A stretch of 64,000 nucleotides of DNA from Niveispirillum fermenti (lineage in GTDB: Bacteria > Pseudomonadota > Alphaproteobacteria > Azospirillales > Azospirillaceae): assembly GCF_048066175.1 (NCBI RefSeq), contig NZ_JBLTXA010000007.1, positions 1-64,000 on the forward strand. The letters run 5' to 3'. The position numbers and the translations under genes were made by a program. Below the pieces are notes generated by a model. It saw nothing but the letters and a program-made list of their open reading frames with translations. It made no database searches and had not been told where the DNA came from. Below are positions 8,871-17,198 of the stretch, one piece after another; the first letter of the stretch is position 1, and every line of letters starts with the position of its first letter.

Positions 8871-10963
8871 CACCGACGCAGGCCAATCGCGCCTTTGCCG
8901 TGGCAACAGCACTGCCGGAAGATACGCTGCTGCTGTACCGCCTGTCGGGCACCGAGGCGCTGAGCCGGCCGTTCGAATACAGGCTGGAACTGCTGACCAC
9001 GCAGTCCCGCCTGGACCTGGAGGGGCTGCCCGGCACCGACATGACGGTGCGCATCCGCCGCCAGGACGGGGAGGAGCGCCATGTCAACGGTATCGTCACC
9101 GACATCGCCCAGGCCGGAACCCACCAGCGCTATAACCTGATCCGGGCCACGCTGCGGCCCTGGTTCGGGTGCCTGGACCATACGCGCGACAGCCGCATCT
9201 TCGAGAACAGGAGCGTGCCCGACATCGTGCGGGAGGTGCTGGCCCCCTACCCGTTCGCAGCGGTCGAGACGCGGCTGACCGACAGCTATGACCCATGGGA
9301 ATATTGCGTCCAGTATCAGGAAAGCGATTTCGCCTTCATCAGCCGCCTGCTGGAGCATGAAGGCATCCATTACCGTTTCCGGCACGCCAATGGCCGCCAC
9401 ATCCTGGTCCTGTGCGACAGCAGCGCCGCCCACGACCCGCTGGACCCCGGACCCGCCCTGCGGTTCCGGCAGGAGCCGGACGATCTGGCCCGGTCGGTCA
9501 GCGAATGGCAATCGACGCGCAGCCTGCAGGGCGGCCGCCATGCCGTCGGCGATTTCGATTTCGAACAGCCGGGCAAGGCATTGCGCCATGCCAGCAGCAT
9601 GCAAGGCAGCCATCCGCTGTCGGACCTGGAGCGGTTCGATTATCCCGGCGGCATGACCTACCGCCCACGCGGACGCCGGGCGGAAGCCGGCGACACCATC
9701 GCCCGGCGGCGGATGCAGGCCGTGGCGGCGCAGCGGGTGCTGTGCGACGGGCGCACCCTTGTCCGCGAACTGGCCGCGGGCACCCTGTTCACGCTGACCC
9801 ACCACCCCCGGCCCGACCAGAACCGCGAGTATCTGGTGGTGGAGACCGGCATCGAACTGCGATCCGATGCGTTCGACCAGGGCGAGCCGGCGGATGCGCC
9901 CGTGCCCGCCTATCAATGCCGGTTCCGCTGCGTTCCGTCCGATACGGTCTTCCGGCCGGCCAGCCTGACGCCCTGGCCCCGCATGCACGGGCCGCAGACA
10001 GCCATCGTCACGGGAAAGGCCGGGGAGGAGATCTGGGCCGACCGGTATGGCCGGGTGAAGGTGCGCTTCCACTGGGACCGCAGCGGCCGCAGCGGGGAGC
10101 GCACATCCTGCTGGATCCGGGTGTCGCAGTCCTGGGCCGGGGGGGAATGGGGCGCCCAGTTCCTGCCGCGCGTGGGGCAGGAGGTGATCGTCGATTTCCT
10201 GGATGGCGACCCCAACCGGCCCATCATCACCGGCCGCGTGTATAATGGCGACGCCCTGCCCCCCTTCGATCCGGAAAGCCAGGGCACGATGTCGGGGTTC
10301 CGCAGCCGATCCAGCAAGGGAAACGAGGGCTGCAACGAACTGCTGTTCGAGGACAAGGCCGGGCGGGAGCGGCTGTTCCTGCGGGCCGAGCGCGACATGG
10401 AACGCCATGTGCGCCGCGACGACGTGGCCGGCATCGGCGGCGACCGGCATCTGGGTGTGTCGGGCCAGCAGCGCATCCGGGTGGGCGGCGACGATCATCA
10501 TATCGTGGAAGGGGACGGCTTCCGGCAGGTGGACGGCTCGGCCAGCCTGATCGTGGGGGAGGACCAGCATCAGCGCGTGGGCCAGCTTGCCGCGCTGGAA
10601 GCGGGTACGCAAATCCATCTGAAGGCCGGCACCAGCATCGTGCTGGAAGCCGGTGCGCAGGTGACCATCAAGGCCGGCGGGTCCTTCATCACGGTCGGTC
10701 CGGAGGGGGTCACGATCTCCGGCCCCATGGTCCGGGTGAACAGCGGGGGTGCCCCCGGCCAGGGGCGCGGGGCGACACCGGGCACGGCCGAACCGCCCCG
10801 CAGGCCGCCACAGGGCGGACGCGGCCGGGAACCGGCCCCCGCTGCCGCAAGGGACGCACCCAGGTCAGCCGGGCCGGCGGGCACACATCCCGTGGCCCGG
10901 CAATTGCGCCAGGCGCATCTGGATGCCGCCGCCTTCTGCGAACCCTGCGGGGAGACATCATGA
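8867..10963 (+). CDS. vgrG: T6SS spike protein VgrG (TssI)
   Basis: VgrG trimers form the membrane-puncturing spike on the Hcp tube and carry effectors. The 698-residue protein has the gp27-like N-terminal part (LLLYRLSGTEALSRPFEYRLE, then RYNLIRATLRPWFGCL and the QYQESDFAFISRLLEHEGIHY block around residues 145-170) and the gp5-like OB region (AIVTGKAGEEIWADRYGRVKV, RVSQSWAGGEWGAQFLPRVGQEV, DFLDGDPNRPIITGRVYN). The needle repeats end near residue 620 and are followed by a Pro/Gly-rich tail of about 80 residues with two Cys near the end, not by a recognisable enzyme domain. It is translationally coupled to both clpV and the DUF4123 gene. Confidence 0.96.
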   Translation: MTPTQANRAFAVATALPEDTLLLYRLSGTEALSRPFEYRLELLTTQSRLDLEGLPGTDMTVRIRRQDGEERHVNGIVTDIAQAGTHQRYNLIRATLRPWFGCLDHTRDSRIFENRSVPDIVREVLAPYPFAAVETRLTDSYDPWEYCVQYQESDFAFISRLLEHEGIHYRFRHANGRHILVLCDSSAAHDPLDPGPALRFRQEPDDLARSVSEWQSTRSLQGGRHAVGDFDFEQPGKALRHASSMQGSHPLSDLERFDYPGGMTYRPRGRRAEAGDTIARRRMQAVAAQRVLCDGRTLVRELAAGTLFTLTHHPRPDQNREYLVVETGIELRSDAFDQGEPADAPVPAYQCRFRCVPSDTVFRPASLTPWPRMHGPQTAIVTGKAGEEIWADRYGRVKVRFHWDRSGRSGERTSCWIRVSQSWAGGEWGAQFLPRVGQEVIVDFLDGDPNRPIITGRVYNGDALPPFDPESQGTMSGFRSRSSKGNEGCNELLFEDKAGRERLFLRAERDMERHVRRDDVAGIGGDRHLGVSGQQRIRVGGDDHHIVEGDGFRQVDGSASLIVGEDQHQRVGQLAALEAGTQIHLKAGTSIVLEAGAQVTIKAGGSFITVGPEGVTISGPMVRVNSGGAPGQGRGATPGTAEPPRRPPQGGRGREPAPAAARDAPRSAGPAGTHPVARQLRQAHLDAAAFCEPCGETS

Positions 10964-11505
10964 TGCGGCCGGACATGCTGGACCGGGTGAAGGCCGGATT
11001 GTTTGCCGGCACCGCCGCCACCTTCGCGGTCGTGGATGGCGCCGCCTGTCCCGATCTGGCGGAACGGCTGGACCGGCATGGCACGCGGCACGCCTGCCTC
11101 TATCTGGAACGGCTGCACCCCGAGGTGGCCGCCGCCGCACCCCATCTGGTGGCCCTGGAACCGGGGGACGGGTTCACCGACTGGTTGCTGTCGGGCGGCT
11201 GGGGACGGGCCTGGTGCATCTTCGCGCAGGCCGATGCGTCACTGCCCCTGCTGCGCCGCCATTTCCGCCGCTTCCTGATGGTGACGCTGGCCGATGGGCG
11301 GATCATGCGGTTTCGCTTCTATGATCCCCGCGTGCTGCAGGCCTTCCTGCCCACCTGTTCCCCGACCGACGCCACCCGCCTGTTCGGGCCGCTGCGATCA
11401 CTGATGACCGAGGCCGAAGGCGGCCGGCAGATGCTGCGCTTCATGCCCGTGCCGGACGCGCCCCCGCTGCGATCGGCCATCGACCTGATGGCGGCCGGCA
11501 CATGA
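10960..11505 (+). CDS. DUF4123 T6SS adaptor/chaperone protein
   Basis: The 181-residue protein fits the DUF4123 family, whose members (Tap/Tec type) load cargo effectors onto VgrG spikes. Visible family features are ATFAVVDGAACPDL near the N-terminus, HACLYLERLHPEVAAAAPHLVAL, the WCIFAQADASLPLLRRHFRRFL block and RFYDPRVLQAFLPTC. It starts in the vgrG stop (ATGA) and is followed 40 bp later by the DUF4280 PAAR-like gene. By family logic it should serve a cargo protein encoded close by; the best local candidate is the 445-residue protein at 13270-14607. The assignment to that cargo is inference. Confidence 0.88.
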   Translation: MMRPDMLDRVKAGLFAGTAATFAVVDGAACPDLAERLDRHGTRHACLYLERLHPEVAAAAPHLVALEPGDGFTDWLLSGGWGRAWCIFAQADASLPLLRRHFRRFLMVTLADGRIMRFRFYDPRVLQAFLPTCSPTDATRLFGPLRSLMTEAEGGRQMLRFMPVPDAPPLRSAIDLMAAGT

Positions 11506-11545
11506 GAAGGGGGCGCCCGAAAGCGACGCGGACAGGAGGTATCCC

Positions 11546-11935
11546 ATGCCATTGCAGGTGATATCCGGCGCCATCATGGCCTGCACGCACGGCACGGCAC
11601 CCGCCCGGCTGACGGTCCAGCCCGGAGCGGGCGGCCTGACAGGGGGCGCACCACCGGCATGCATCACCGACCACCGTCCCCGGGTGAACATCCCGCCCTT
11701 CGGCCTGTGCATCAGCCTGGCCAACCCCGCCGTCGCCGCCGCGACGGCGGCGGCCCAGGGCGTACTGACCCCACAGCGCTGCGTGCCGGCGACATCCACA
11801 CCCTGGACGCCCGGCAGCCCGACGGTCGGCATCGGCCACATCCCCGCGCTGAACAGTCGAAGCCGCTGCCATTGCCTGTGGCTGGGGGTGATCAGCATCA
11901 CGTATCCCGGCCAGACGACCTGCATCATCCCCTGA
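11546..11935 (+). CDS. DUF4280 PAAR-like spike-tip protein
   Basis: DUF4280 proteins are PAAR-like caps that sharpen the VgrG spike and can link effectors to it. The 129-residue product shows the pattern: VISGAIMACTHGTAPARLTV at the N-terminus, ITDHRPRVNIPPFGLC in the middle, NPAVAAATAAAQGVLTPQRC, and the C-terminal CHCLWLGVISITYPGQ. Several Cys residues are at family positions and may bind metal as in true PAAR repeats. The start is supported by GGAGG 6-7 nt upstream. It is the last plus-strand T6SS gene; its 3-prime end overlaps the convergent DUF3592 gene by 11 bp. No toxin domain is fused to it. Confidence 0.87.
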   Translation: MPLQVISGAIMACTHGTAPARLTVQPGAGGLTGGAPPACITDHRPRVNIPPFGLCISLANPAVAAATAAAQGVLTPQRCVPATSTPWTPGSPTVGIGHIPALNSRSRCHCLWLGVISITYPGQTTCIIP

Positions 11936-12410
11936 ACCGGCCGCGCAGTCCCCACGCGATGCACAAGGCCAGCAGCCCCAGCCCAAAGGCCAGAGGCTGC
12001 CAGATCAGCGGCATCGGGCGCAGCACGGCCCGGTCGGGCCGGCCCGGGGCCACATGCACCGTGACCGGCGCACCCGGCGGGTGCCGGGCCACCCGTTCCA
12101 GCAGATCAGCCGGCGGCGGTTTCCCACCCTTGGCATCGGCAGTCTGGCTATCGTCGCTGTAGCGGTCACCGACATAGGTGCGGCCATCCACCTGATAGCG
12201 ATAGCGGATGGTGAAGGTCCAAACGGGGGAAGAAAGGGAACCACCGCTGCTTTGATACGACCGGATGATCTTCAAACTGCTTTCCAGCACCCGGCCATCC
12301 ACCTGTTGCCAGCCGGCCTGTTCGTGGAAACGGTGCAGAAGAAAGACACCGACGAGGATGGCGATGCTCGCGATCAGCAGGCCCAGTACCATCACCCGGC
12401 GTTGCCTCAT
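11925..12410 (-). CDS. DUF3592-type membrane protein
   Basis: The 161-residue protein has an N-terminal membrane helix (VMVLGLLIASIAILVGVFLL), a predicted beta-rich middle with VDGRVLES and FTIRYRYQVDGRTYVGDRYS typical of DUF3592, and a C-terminal helix (LAFGLGLLALCIAWGL). Two helices with an extracytoplasmic DUF3592 domain between them is the usual layout. The function of the family is not known. The start is affected by a 23-bp tandem duplication: ATG 12410 lies in the second copy, while the first copy's ATG (12433) opens an 8-codon mini-frame that ends in a TGA overlapping ATG 12410. It is last in the four-gene minus-strand set and converges on the PAAR-like gene. Confidence 0.72.
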   Translation of the reverse strand: MRQRRVMVLGLLIASIAILVGVFLLHRFHEQAGWQQVDGRVLESSLKIIRSYQSSGGSLSSPVWTFTIRYRYQVDGRTYVGDRYSDDSQTADAKGGKPPPADLLERVARHPPGAPVTVHVAPGRPDRAVLRPMPLIWQPLAFGLGLLALCIAWGLRGRFRG

Positions 12411-12433
12411 ATCATCACCCGGCGCTGCCTCAT
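12388..12433 (-). repeat. 23-bp tandem duplication spanning a gene start
   Basis: Two adjacent 23-bp copies, 12411-12433 and 12388-12410, are identical at 21 of 23 positions. Read on the minus strand, each begins with ATG and encodes MRQRRVM. Because 23 is not a multiple of three, the first copy now reads into a stop after eight codons (27 nt, 12407-12433), and the second copy's ATG restarts the DUF3592 frame. The first ATG overlaps the stop of the upstream gene (ATGA), and the mini-frame stop overlaps the second ATG (ATGA). Confidence 0.9.
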
Positions 12434-13173
12434 CGGACAACCTGCCAGGTGCCGTCGGGACAGCCCAGCGTCACCTCGAACCCGTCCATCCGCCCGGCTG
12501 CACCGATCCTGATGGCATCCGTACCGTCAGCCCGCAGGGCACGGGCAAGGCGAAGATCAGACGACCATGACAAGCGGAACTGTGCGGAACGGGCCATTTC
12601 CACCCGGAACCCGTCCTGCCGGCGCAATGCCGCCAGCCCGTCCCGCAGGCCCGCATCCATGTGCGGACCACCGATATCCAAGGCGAGCCCGATCTCATCA
12701 TGCTTCAGGCGCAGCATATCGAGCAGTTCGGTATCCGGCCCCCTGGCCAGCAATGTTGCCAGCCTGGCCACAACGGCACGGGCGCTGAGCAGAATATCCG
12801 GATCATCCGGACGCATCACAGAGGGAAACGTCGTCCACAACCAGATCGGCCAGGGACCTGCCAGGTCGAACCTTTCCGACGCCTTGAAAGGGTTTTCCCC
12901 AGCGGCGGGAAGGGTGATCGAGACCAGCGAACGGCCGGGGTCTCCGTTATCGGGATCGACTATCTGCACAGCCACGGTGACGCGGTCATCCACAGCGCCG
13001 GTGATCTCCACCTCCAACAGGTTCTCGCCGGCACGGATATAGGGTTCCAACCGACTGCTGCTGCGCTCTCCCGTCAGGTCATTGACCAGCAGAAAGCCAT
13101 TCACCCAAATCGTCAGCCGGGCCGGCACAGAGCCCGCGTGACTGTCGACATGAAGCTGGACCATTATAGTCAC
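12430..13173 (-). CDS. Hypothetical T6SS-associated protein
   Basis: I do not recognise this 247-residue protein. The N-terminal 90 residues look like a beta-sandwich (alternating strands with TIWVNGFLLVNDLTGE, LEPYIRAGENLLEVEITG and RVTVAVQIVD). The middle is helical (LLSARAVVARLATLLARG, TELLDMLRLKHDEIGLALD), and the C-terminal 70 residues again look strand-rich. There is no signal peptide or membrane helix, so it is probably cytoplasmic. A GGAGG 6 nt before GTG 13173 favours that start over ATG 13164. Its stop forms an ATGA with the next gene, and it follows the candidate cargo gene after a 96-bp AT-rich gap. Its position suggests a role with the T6SS cargo (adaptor or immunity), but the sequence does not show which. 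Confidence 0.6.
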   Translation of the reverse strand: MTIMVQLHVDSHAGSVPARLTIWVNGFLLVNDLTGERSSSRLEPYIRAGENLLEVEITGAVDDRVTVAVQIVDPDNGDPGRSLVSITLPAAGENPFKASERFDLAGPWPIWLWTTFPSVMRPDDPDILLSARAVVARLATLLARGPDTELLDMLRLKHDEIGLALDIGGPHMDAGLRDGLAALRRQDGFRVEMARSAQFRLSWSSDLRLARALRADGTDAIRIGAAGRMDGFEVTLGCPDGTWQVVR

Positions 13174-13269
13174 ATCCGACCTCCATTTTTCGAATTATTA
13201 TTTATTTTCTATTGATTTTGATTAAAATAATTCGCAAAAATTGCACATTTTTTCTTCAATTAATATTAT

Positions 13270-14607
13270 TCACCATAGATTTATTTCGCTAATTTCATCT
13301 TTTATTTCATTGAATATATTCCACTCCCTTTCATAATTAATCAAACCCCAAGCCATCTTAAATTCTACGTTGATCCTTAAAGGAGAAAATACGAAATTTG
13401 TTTTAATTTTTGGATTCTCACCATCCAAAGCATAAACACCGCCATTTACTTCGATACTCGATATTCCAGAAAAACTTGCCCTTAATATATCTTTACTTAA
13501 TACTAAAAGCTCTATTGCAGGCTCTACGCTTCCGGAACCAATCACTCTTATTGAAATTGATTTCGATTCGTATCTTCCGTTATGAGGCCAATATGTGCGA
13601 ATACCATTCGCTTCGATATCCACCCCCAAGGCAATATTGAGAAAGAAGCCGGCCTTCAAATATTTGTTGATCAGTGGCGGTGTTGGAATTGCCAGAATCC
13701 GATATGAAGCATCGGTACCCAGAAATGGCGCCAGCGACCCTGTCATCTTCAAAGAGCAATAGGCGAGATGGCTGCCCTCATCCTCTTCCCATTGCGCGGT
13801 AAGGGATATTTCCTTGCCCTCCCTGATTTTCCAGTTCTTCTCGCGCCGCCCGCGGAAGGTACGGACCTTGAACGCCTCCCCGACGGGAAGGCCCTTCGAC
13901 AGCTTTTTCAAACGATCCAGCAGATTCTGCAGATCGACGGAGAACTTCACCTGACCCGACGGATATGCCGCCACCTTCACCGTCCGCCCCACCCCGCCGC
14001 ATGTCTGGACGCTGACCATGCGGATGGTGGGGGAAACCTTGTGCAGTCTGTGCGGAAGGATGCCGGCGGCGGCCGGTGCGCGTATCTTGAATTCCGCCGT
14101 CCCCGGCTCGCGGCGGTCGATGTCCGTACCGTCCACGCGCAGGCGGAAACGGTCGCCGCAGTCGCCGGCGGCCAGGGCAGCAACGCTGACCTTGTCACCG
14201 GCAACGCTATCCGCGACCACCATCAACAGGTTGTCCCGCGCCGCCCGGCCATGTCCACATCGGACATCAAAGGAAGACAGCTTGCAGGGGCATTTATCGT
14301 CGGCCACGGGCGGTGGCGCAGAGGGGTGGGCCGATAATTGCGGTCCGACCGGACAGGCGGCCATTGTCCCCCGCGTGCCGGCATTCTGTTCCGCCACGGC
14401 ACGGTCCTGGCGGACCCGTTCTTGCCGTGCCTCGGCCGTGGGCGTTGTATATCCCCCCCCTTCGGCGACGTAGCGGTCCATCCAATCCTGCTGGAAAGCA
14501 CCGTATTCGGGATCACCGGGGTTAGGGGTGGGCTTGTATTTCCGCGCGGTCTCGGCGTTGGCGGCGGCAACGGCGCTGGCCTTAAACGGTTTGGTCGCGA
14601 CCCTCAT
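13270..14607 (-). CDS. Candidate T6SS cargo/effector, unknown domain
   Basis: The 445-residue protein has an Ala/Lys-rich N-terminus, a Cys-containing block near residue 105 (CPCKLSSFDVRCGHGR followed by LLMVVADSVAGDKVSV and CGDRFRLRVDG), a helical linker (LQNLLDRLKKLSKGLP) and a C-terminal 200 residues with many predicted beta strands and hydrophobic segments. I recognise no catalytic motif. ATG 14607 has GGAGG upstream and overlaps the preceding gene's stop (ATGA); the frame open to 14652 is read-through. The coding DNA from about 13270 to 13640 is strikingly AT-rich while the 5-prime half is GC-rich, a pattern common in polymorphic toxins with swapped C-terminal domains. Position beside VgrG, DUF4123 and PAAR-like genes supports secretion by the T6SS. 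The toxin role is inference. Confidence 0.55.
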   Translation of the reverse strand: MRVATKPFKASAVAAANAETARKYKPTPNPGDPEYGAFQQDWMDRYVAEGGGYTTPTAEARQERVRQDRAVAEQNAGTRGTMAACPVGPQLSAHPSAPPPVADDKCPCKLSSFDVRCGHGRAARDNLLMVVADSVAGDKVSVAALAAGDCGDRFRLRVDGTDIDRREPGTAEFKIRAPAAAGILPHRLHKVSPTIRMVSVQTCGGVGRTVKVAAYPSGQVKFSVDLQNLLDRLKKLSKGLPVGEAFKVRTFRGRREKNWKIREGKEISLTAQWEEDEGSHLAYCSLKMTGSLAPFLGTDASYRILAIPTPPLINKYLKAGFFLNIALGVDIEANGIRTYWPHNGRYESKSISIRVIGSGSVEPAIELLVLSKDILRASFSGISSIEVNGGVYALDGENPKIKTNFVFSPLRINVEFKMAWGLINYEREWNIFNEIKDEISEINLW

Positions 14608-14963
14608 GTCCTGGCCTCCGCCCGTCCGGCTTCCTGTTCCACCCCTTTCCAAAGCAAGGCCGCGCGGCTCTCTCCCGTCGCGGCCAGGGCAGCGGGCACC
14701 CAGGCGAGTTGCGACCGCGTCTCGAAGCCGATGCCCAGCGTCAGCGCAGCATAGAGGTAGGCCACCGCCTCCCCCATGGTGACCATGCCGTGCAGATCCG
14801 CCCGCCGCAGCAATCCGTCCACCATATCCCGGAAAGCTTGTCCGGGATAAAGCGCCGCCACCTCCGGCAACAGCACGGCCAGTTGCTCCGCATGACGATC
14901 AACCCAAACGGGCCAGGCCGCCGCCTCCAGCACCTTCACCTGATCGTGATCGATCCGCAGCAT
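14604..14963 (-). CDS. Small hypothetical protein, T6SS-associated
   Basis: The 119-residue protein is helical and Ala/Leu-rich. It opens with LRIDHDQVKVLEAA, then WVDRHAEQLAVLLPEVAALYPG, VDGLLRRADLHGMVTMGEAVAYL and ALTLGIGFETRSQLAWV. From memory this layout resembles short proteins often encoded beside T6SS or PAAR cargo genes, but I cannot name a family. No signal peptide or membrane helix is evident. I chose ATG 14963; a GTG at 15056 would add 31 residues containing CPCKGAGG, but it has no ribosome site. The stop overlaps the candidate cargo gene start by 4 bp, so the two are made together; chaperone or adaptor is possible. Confidence 0.6.
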   Translation of the reverse strand: MLRIDHDQVKVLEAAAWPVWVDRHAEQLAVLLPEVAALYPGQAFRDMVDGLLRRADLHGMVTMGEAVAYLYAALTLGIGFETRSQLAWVPAALAATGESRAALLWKGVEQEAGRAEART

Positions 14964-15345
14964 GGAGCCCCGAAACTGTCGCTTGTCATGGAACACCGTG
15001 CCGGAAGGGTACCGGCCGCCCGCCCCCTTACAGGGACATGGCTTACCGGACAGCACGGTGATGGCACATTTCTACATGAGCCTTCAACGAAGAGTAATTG
15101 CAAAATTAACCCAATCCAGCAGAAATTTATTTTGTGATTATAATTATAATCGAATTCTCTATTATTCTTTCATTTTGATTAATAATTTGGATTGAATTTC
15201 TTTCCGTTATGCACAATGAATTTTAGAAATATCCATCTTCTTCCACAATTGCAAATCCCCTAATGCATATCCCTGGCCGGAACCACCCGGAACGGCTGAC
15301 TGCGATGGGCGGAAAGCATCGGAAATCATTGATAAGTGGATAATC
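14964..15345. promoter_or_regulatory. AT-rich divergent intergenic region
   Basis: This 382-bp gap separates the minus-strand T6SS accessory genes from the plus-strand two-partner secretion genes, so promoters for both directions should lie here. The stretch 15085-15240 is strongly AT-rich, with several TATAAT-like tetrads around 15140-15150, and looks foreign next to its GC-rich surroundings. I found no convincing -35/-10 pair with correct spacing and no gene. Confidence 0.5.
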
Positions 15346-17163
15346 ATGATAAGATTTCTGCATATAAATCGATGCACCCTTCCTTACGCCCAACACCATC
15401 ACCGCAGGGGGCGCCTGCCGGGGCCAGGCATGACGGGGCTGGCGCTGGCGCTGGGGTGGCCGGTGACAGCATCGGCCCAGACACAAGAGCCGCCAGGGCT
15501 CCCCCAAACGCAGCCGGAACTGCCGCAGAACCTGATGCAGCAGAACCGCCCCCAGGGGCCTGCCGCCGCCTTCAACTGGCCGGAAGTGGATGAGGACCTG
15601 CCCTATCTCTCGCCGCAGGACCCGGCATTCAGGCTGCGGGACATTGAACTGACCGACACGGCGCCCGCTGACACGCCTCTCCTGGCTCCGGGGCAATTGG
15701 CGAAGATCTACGAGGAATACAAGGGAAAGACCATCACGGTCAGCACCCTGTTCACCATCCGGAACAGGCTGGCCGCCGAGTACCGCAAGCATGGCTATTT
15801 CCTGACCCGCGTCATCCTTAGGCCCCAGACGCTGTCGCCGGGCGAGGATGGCGAAACCGTGTACATGGATGTCGTGCAAGGCGTGATCACCGATATCGAG
15901 CTTGCAGGCGATGCGGGGCCCGTGGGCGGGCGCATCCTGGCCATGGCCGGGCGGCTGAAAGACCGGACGGGCGTCAGGATGCAGGATGTGGAACGGCTGC
16001 TGCTGCTGATCCAGGATCTTCCCGGCATCGCGGTGCGCGCCCGGTTCAGCGCCGCCCCGGACAGCCGGCGGAACGGCCAGGTGCGCCTGACGCTGGAGGT
16101 GGCCCGCACGGCCTATTCCGGGATCGCCAATATCGATAATCGCGGATCATCCTTCGTCGGTCCGTGGCAGATCGGAGCCGGCCTGTCCCTGAACGCCATG
16201 ACATCCCTGGGCGAGCGGGTGGAAGCCTACCTGTTCTCCGCCGGTGGTCAGGAACAGCTTTACGGCCAACTGGCCGTCACCCTGCCGGTCGGGCTGGATG
16301 GCACGCTTTTGCGCGTGCATGGCGGCTATGGCCCCTCCCGCCCCGGCGGCACACTGGGCCAGGCCGGGTTTGAAAGCACGGTGCTGGTGGCTGGCGCCAC
16401 GCTGTCGCATCCCGTGATCCGCAGCCGGCGCACGAACCTGACGCTGGCCGCCGGCGTCACCGTGAACAATGCCGATATCGACCTGAACCCGCCCGATGCC
16501 ACCAGCCAGCGGCTGAGCGAAAGCCATCTGCGCGTGCTGCGCCTGTCAGCCGATCTTTCCTATCTGGATGGCTGGCGCGGTGCCACGCAATTGTCCGCCG
16601 CCTTCGATCGCGGCCTGCATATCTTCGGCGCCACGCCCCGCAACGCCGCCCTGACGGCGCGGCCGCAAAGCACGCCGGAGATGGACAAGCTGTCGGCCCG
16701 GATCACCCGCCGGCAGGCACTTGAAAGCTGGGGGACGGTCGATCTCGACCTGGTGGCCAGCCTGGTGGGCCAATATGCGTTCGACGTGCTGCCCCCCAGC
16801 CAGAAGGCGCAACTGGGCGGCATGGAGATCGGCCGCGGCTATTATTACGGACAGTTGACGGGCGACCATATGGCAGGCGGTTCGCTGGAACTGGTCGCAA
16901 CCCGGTCGCTGGACTGGTCATTGGCCGGCTCCTCCACCGGGCTTTACGGCTTTTACGATTACGGCACGGTCTGGAACATCGCCGACAGCGACCCGCCACG
17001 GCGCCACCTGCATTCGCTGGGCGGCGGCATGCGCCTGCGCCTGGGCCGTTTCGCGGAGCTGGAGACCGAATATGCACGGCGGCTGTCCCGCAACCCCACA
17101 GCCGCCATCGGCGAACGGCTGGGCAAGGACAAGGTCTCCATCAAGCTGACCGGCAAATTCTAG
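15346..17163 (+). CDS. TpsB outer-membrane transporter (ShlB/FhaC type)
   Basis: TpsB proteins are 16-strand outer-membrane barrels that export a partner TpsA exoprotein in two-partner (type Vb) secretion. The 605-residue product has an N-terminal export signal (hydrophobic MTGLALALGWPVTASA ending near residue 45), a Pro/Gln-rich linker, a POTRA region (about 95-240, with LFTIRNRLAAEYRKHGYFLTRVIL and QDLPGIAVRARF), and a barrel with alternating strands (DNRGSSFVGPWQIGAGLSL, RTNLTLAAGVTVNNADI, the GGMEIGRGYYYGQLTGDHM region). It ends in KLTGKF, a terminal Phe as expected for BAM-assembled barrels. It lies 35 bp upstream of the TpsA gene, the standard pair order. Confidence 0.92.
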   Translation: MIRFLHINRCTLPYAQHHHRRGRLPGPGMTGLALALGWPVTASAQTQEPPGLPQTQPELPQNLMQQNRPQGPAAAFNWPEVDEDLPYLSPQDPAFRLRDIELTDTAPADTPLLAPGQLAKIYEEYKGKTITVSTLFTIRNRLAAEYRKHGYFLTRVILRPQTLSPGEDGETVYMDVVQGVITDIELAGDAGPVGGRILAMAGRLKDRTGVRMQDVERLLLLIQDLPGIAVRARFSAAPDSRRNGQVRLTLEVARTAYSGIANIDNRGSSFVGPWQIGAGLSLNAMTSLGERVEAYLFSAGGQEQLYGQLAVTLPVGLDGTLLRVHGGYGPSRPGGTLGQAGFESTVLVAGATLSHPVIRSRRTNLTLAAGVTVNNADIDLNPPDATSQRLSESHLRVLRLSADLSYLDGWRGATQLSAAFDRGLHIFGATPRNAALTARPQSTPEMDKLSARITRRQALESWGTVDLDLVASLVGQYAFDVLPPSQKAQLGGMEIGRGYYYGQLTGDHMAGGSLELVATRSLDWSLAGSSTGLYGFYDYGTVWNIADSDPPRRHLHSLGGGMRLRLGRFAELETEYARRLSRNPTAAIGERLGKDKVSIKLTGKF

Positions 17164-17198
17164 GCACCGGACAACCGGCCAAGAACAGGAGAGGACGG

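Noticed and set aside
5973..8912. 979-residue minus-strand open frame across clpV
   Set aside because: It is antisense to the conserved clpV and tssG genes, has low-complexity His/Gln/Arg/Gly composition, and lacks a ribosome site; a GC-rich shadow.
11925..12440. TTG start at 12440 for the DUF3592 gene
   Set aside because: TTG 12440 has no proper ribosome site and overlaps the previous gene by 11 bp; the in-frame ATG 12410, coupled through the duplicated ATGA, is more plausible.
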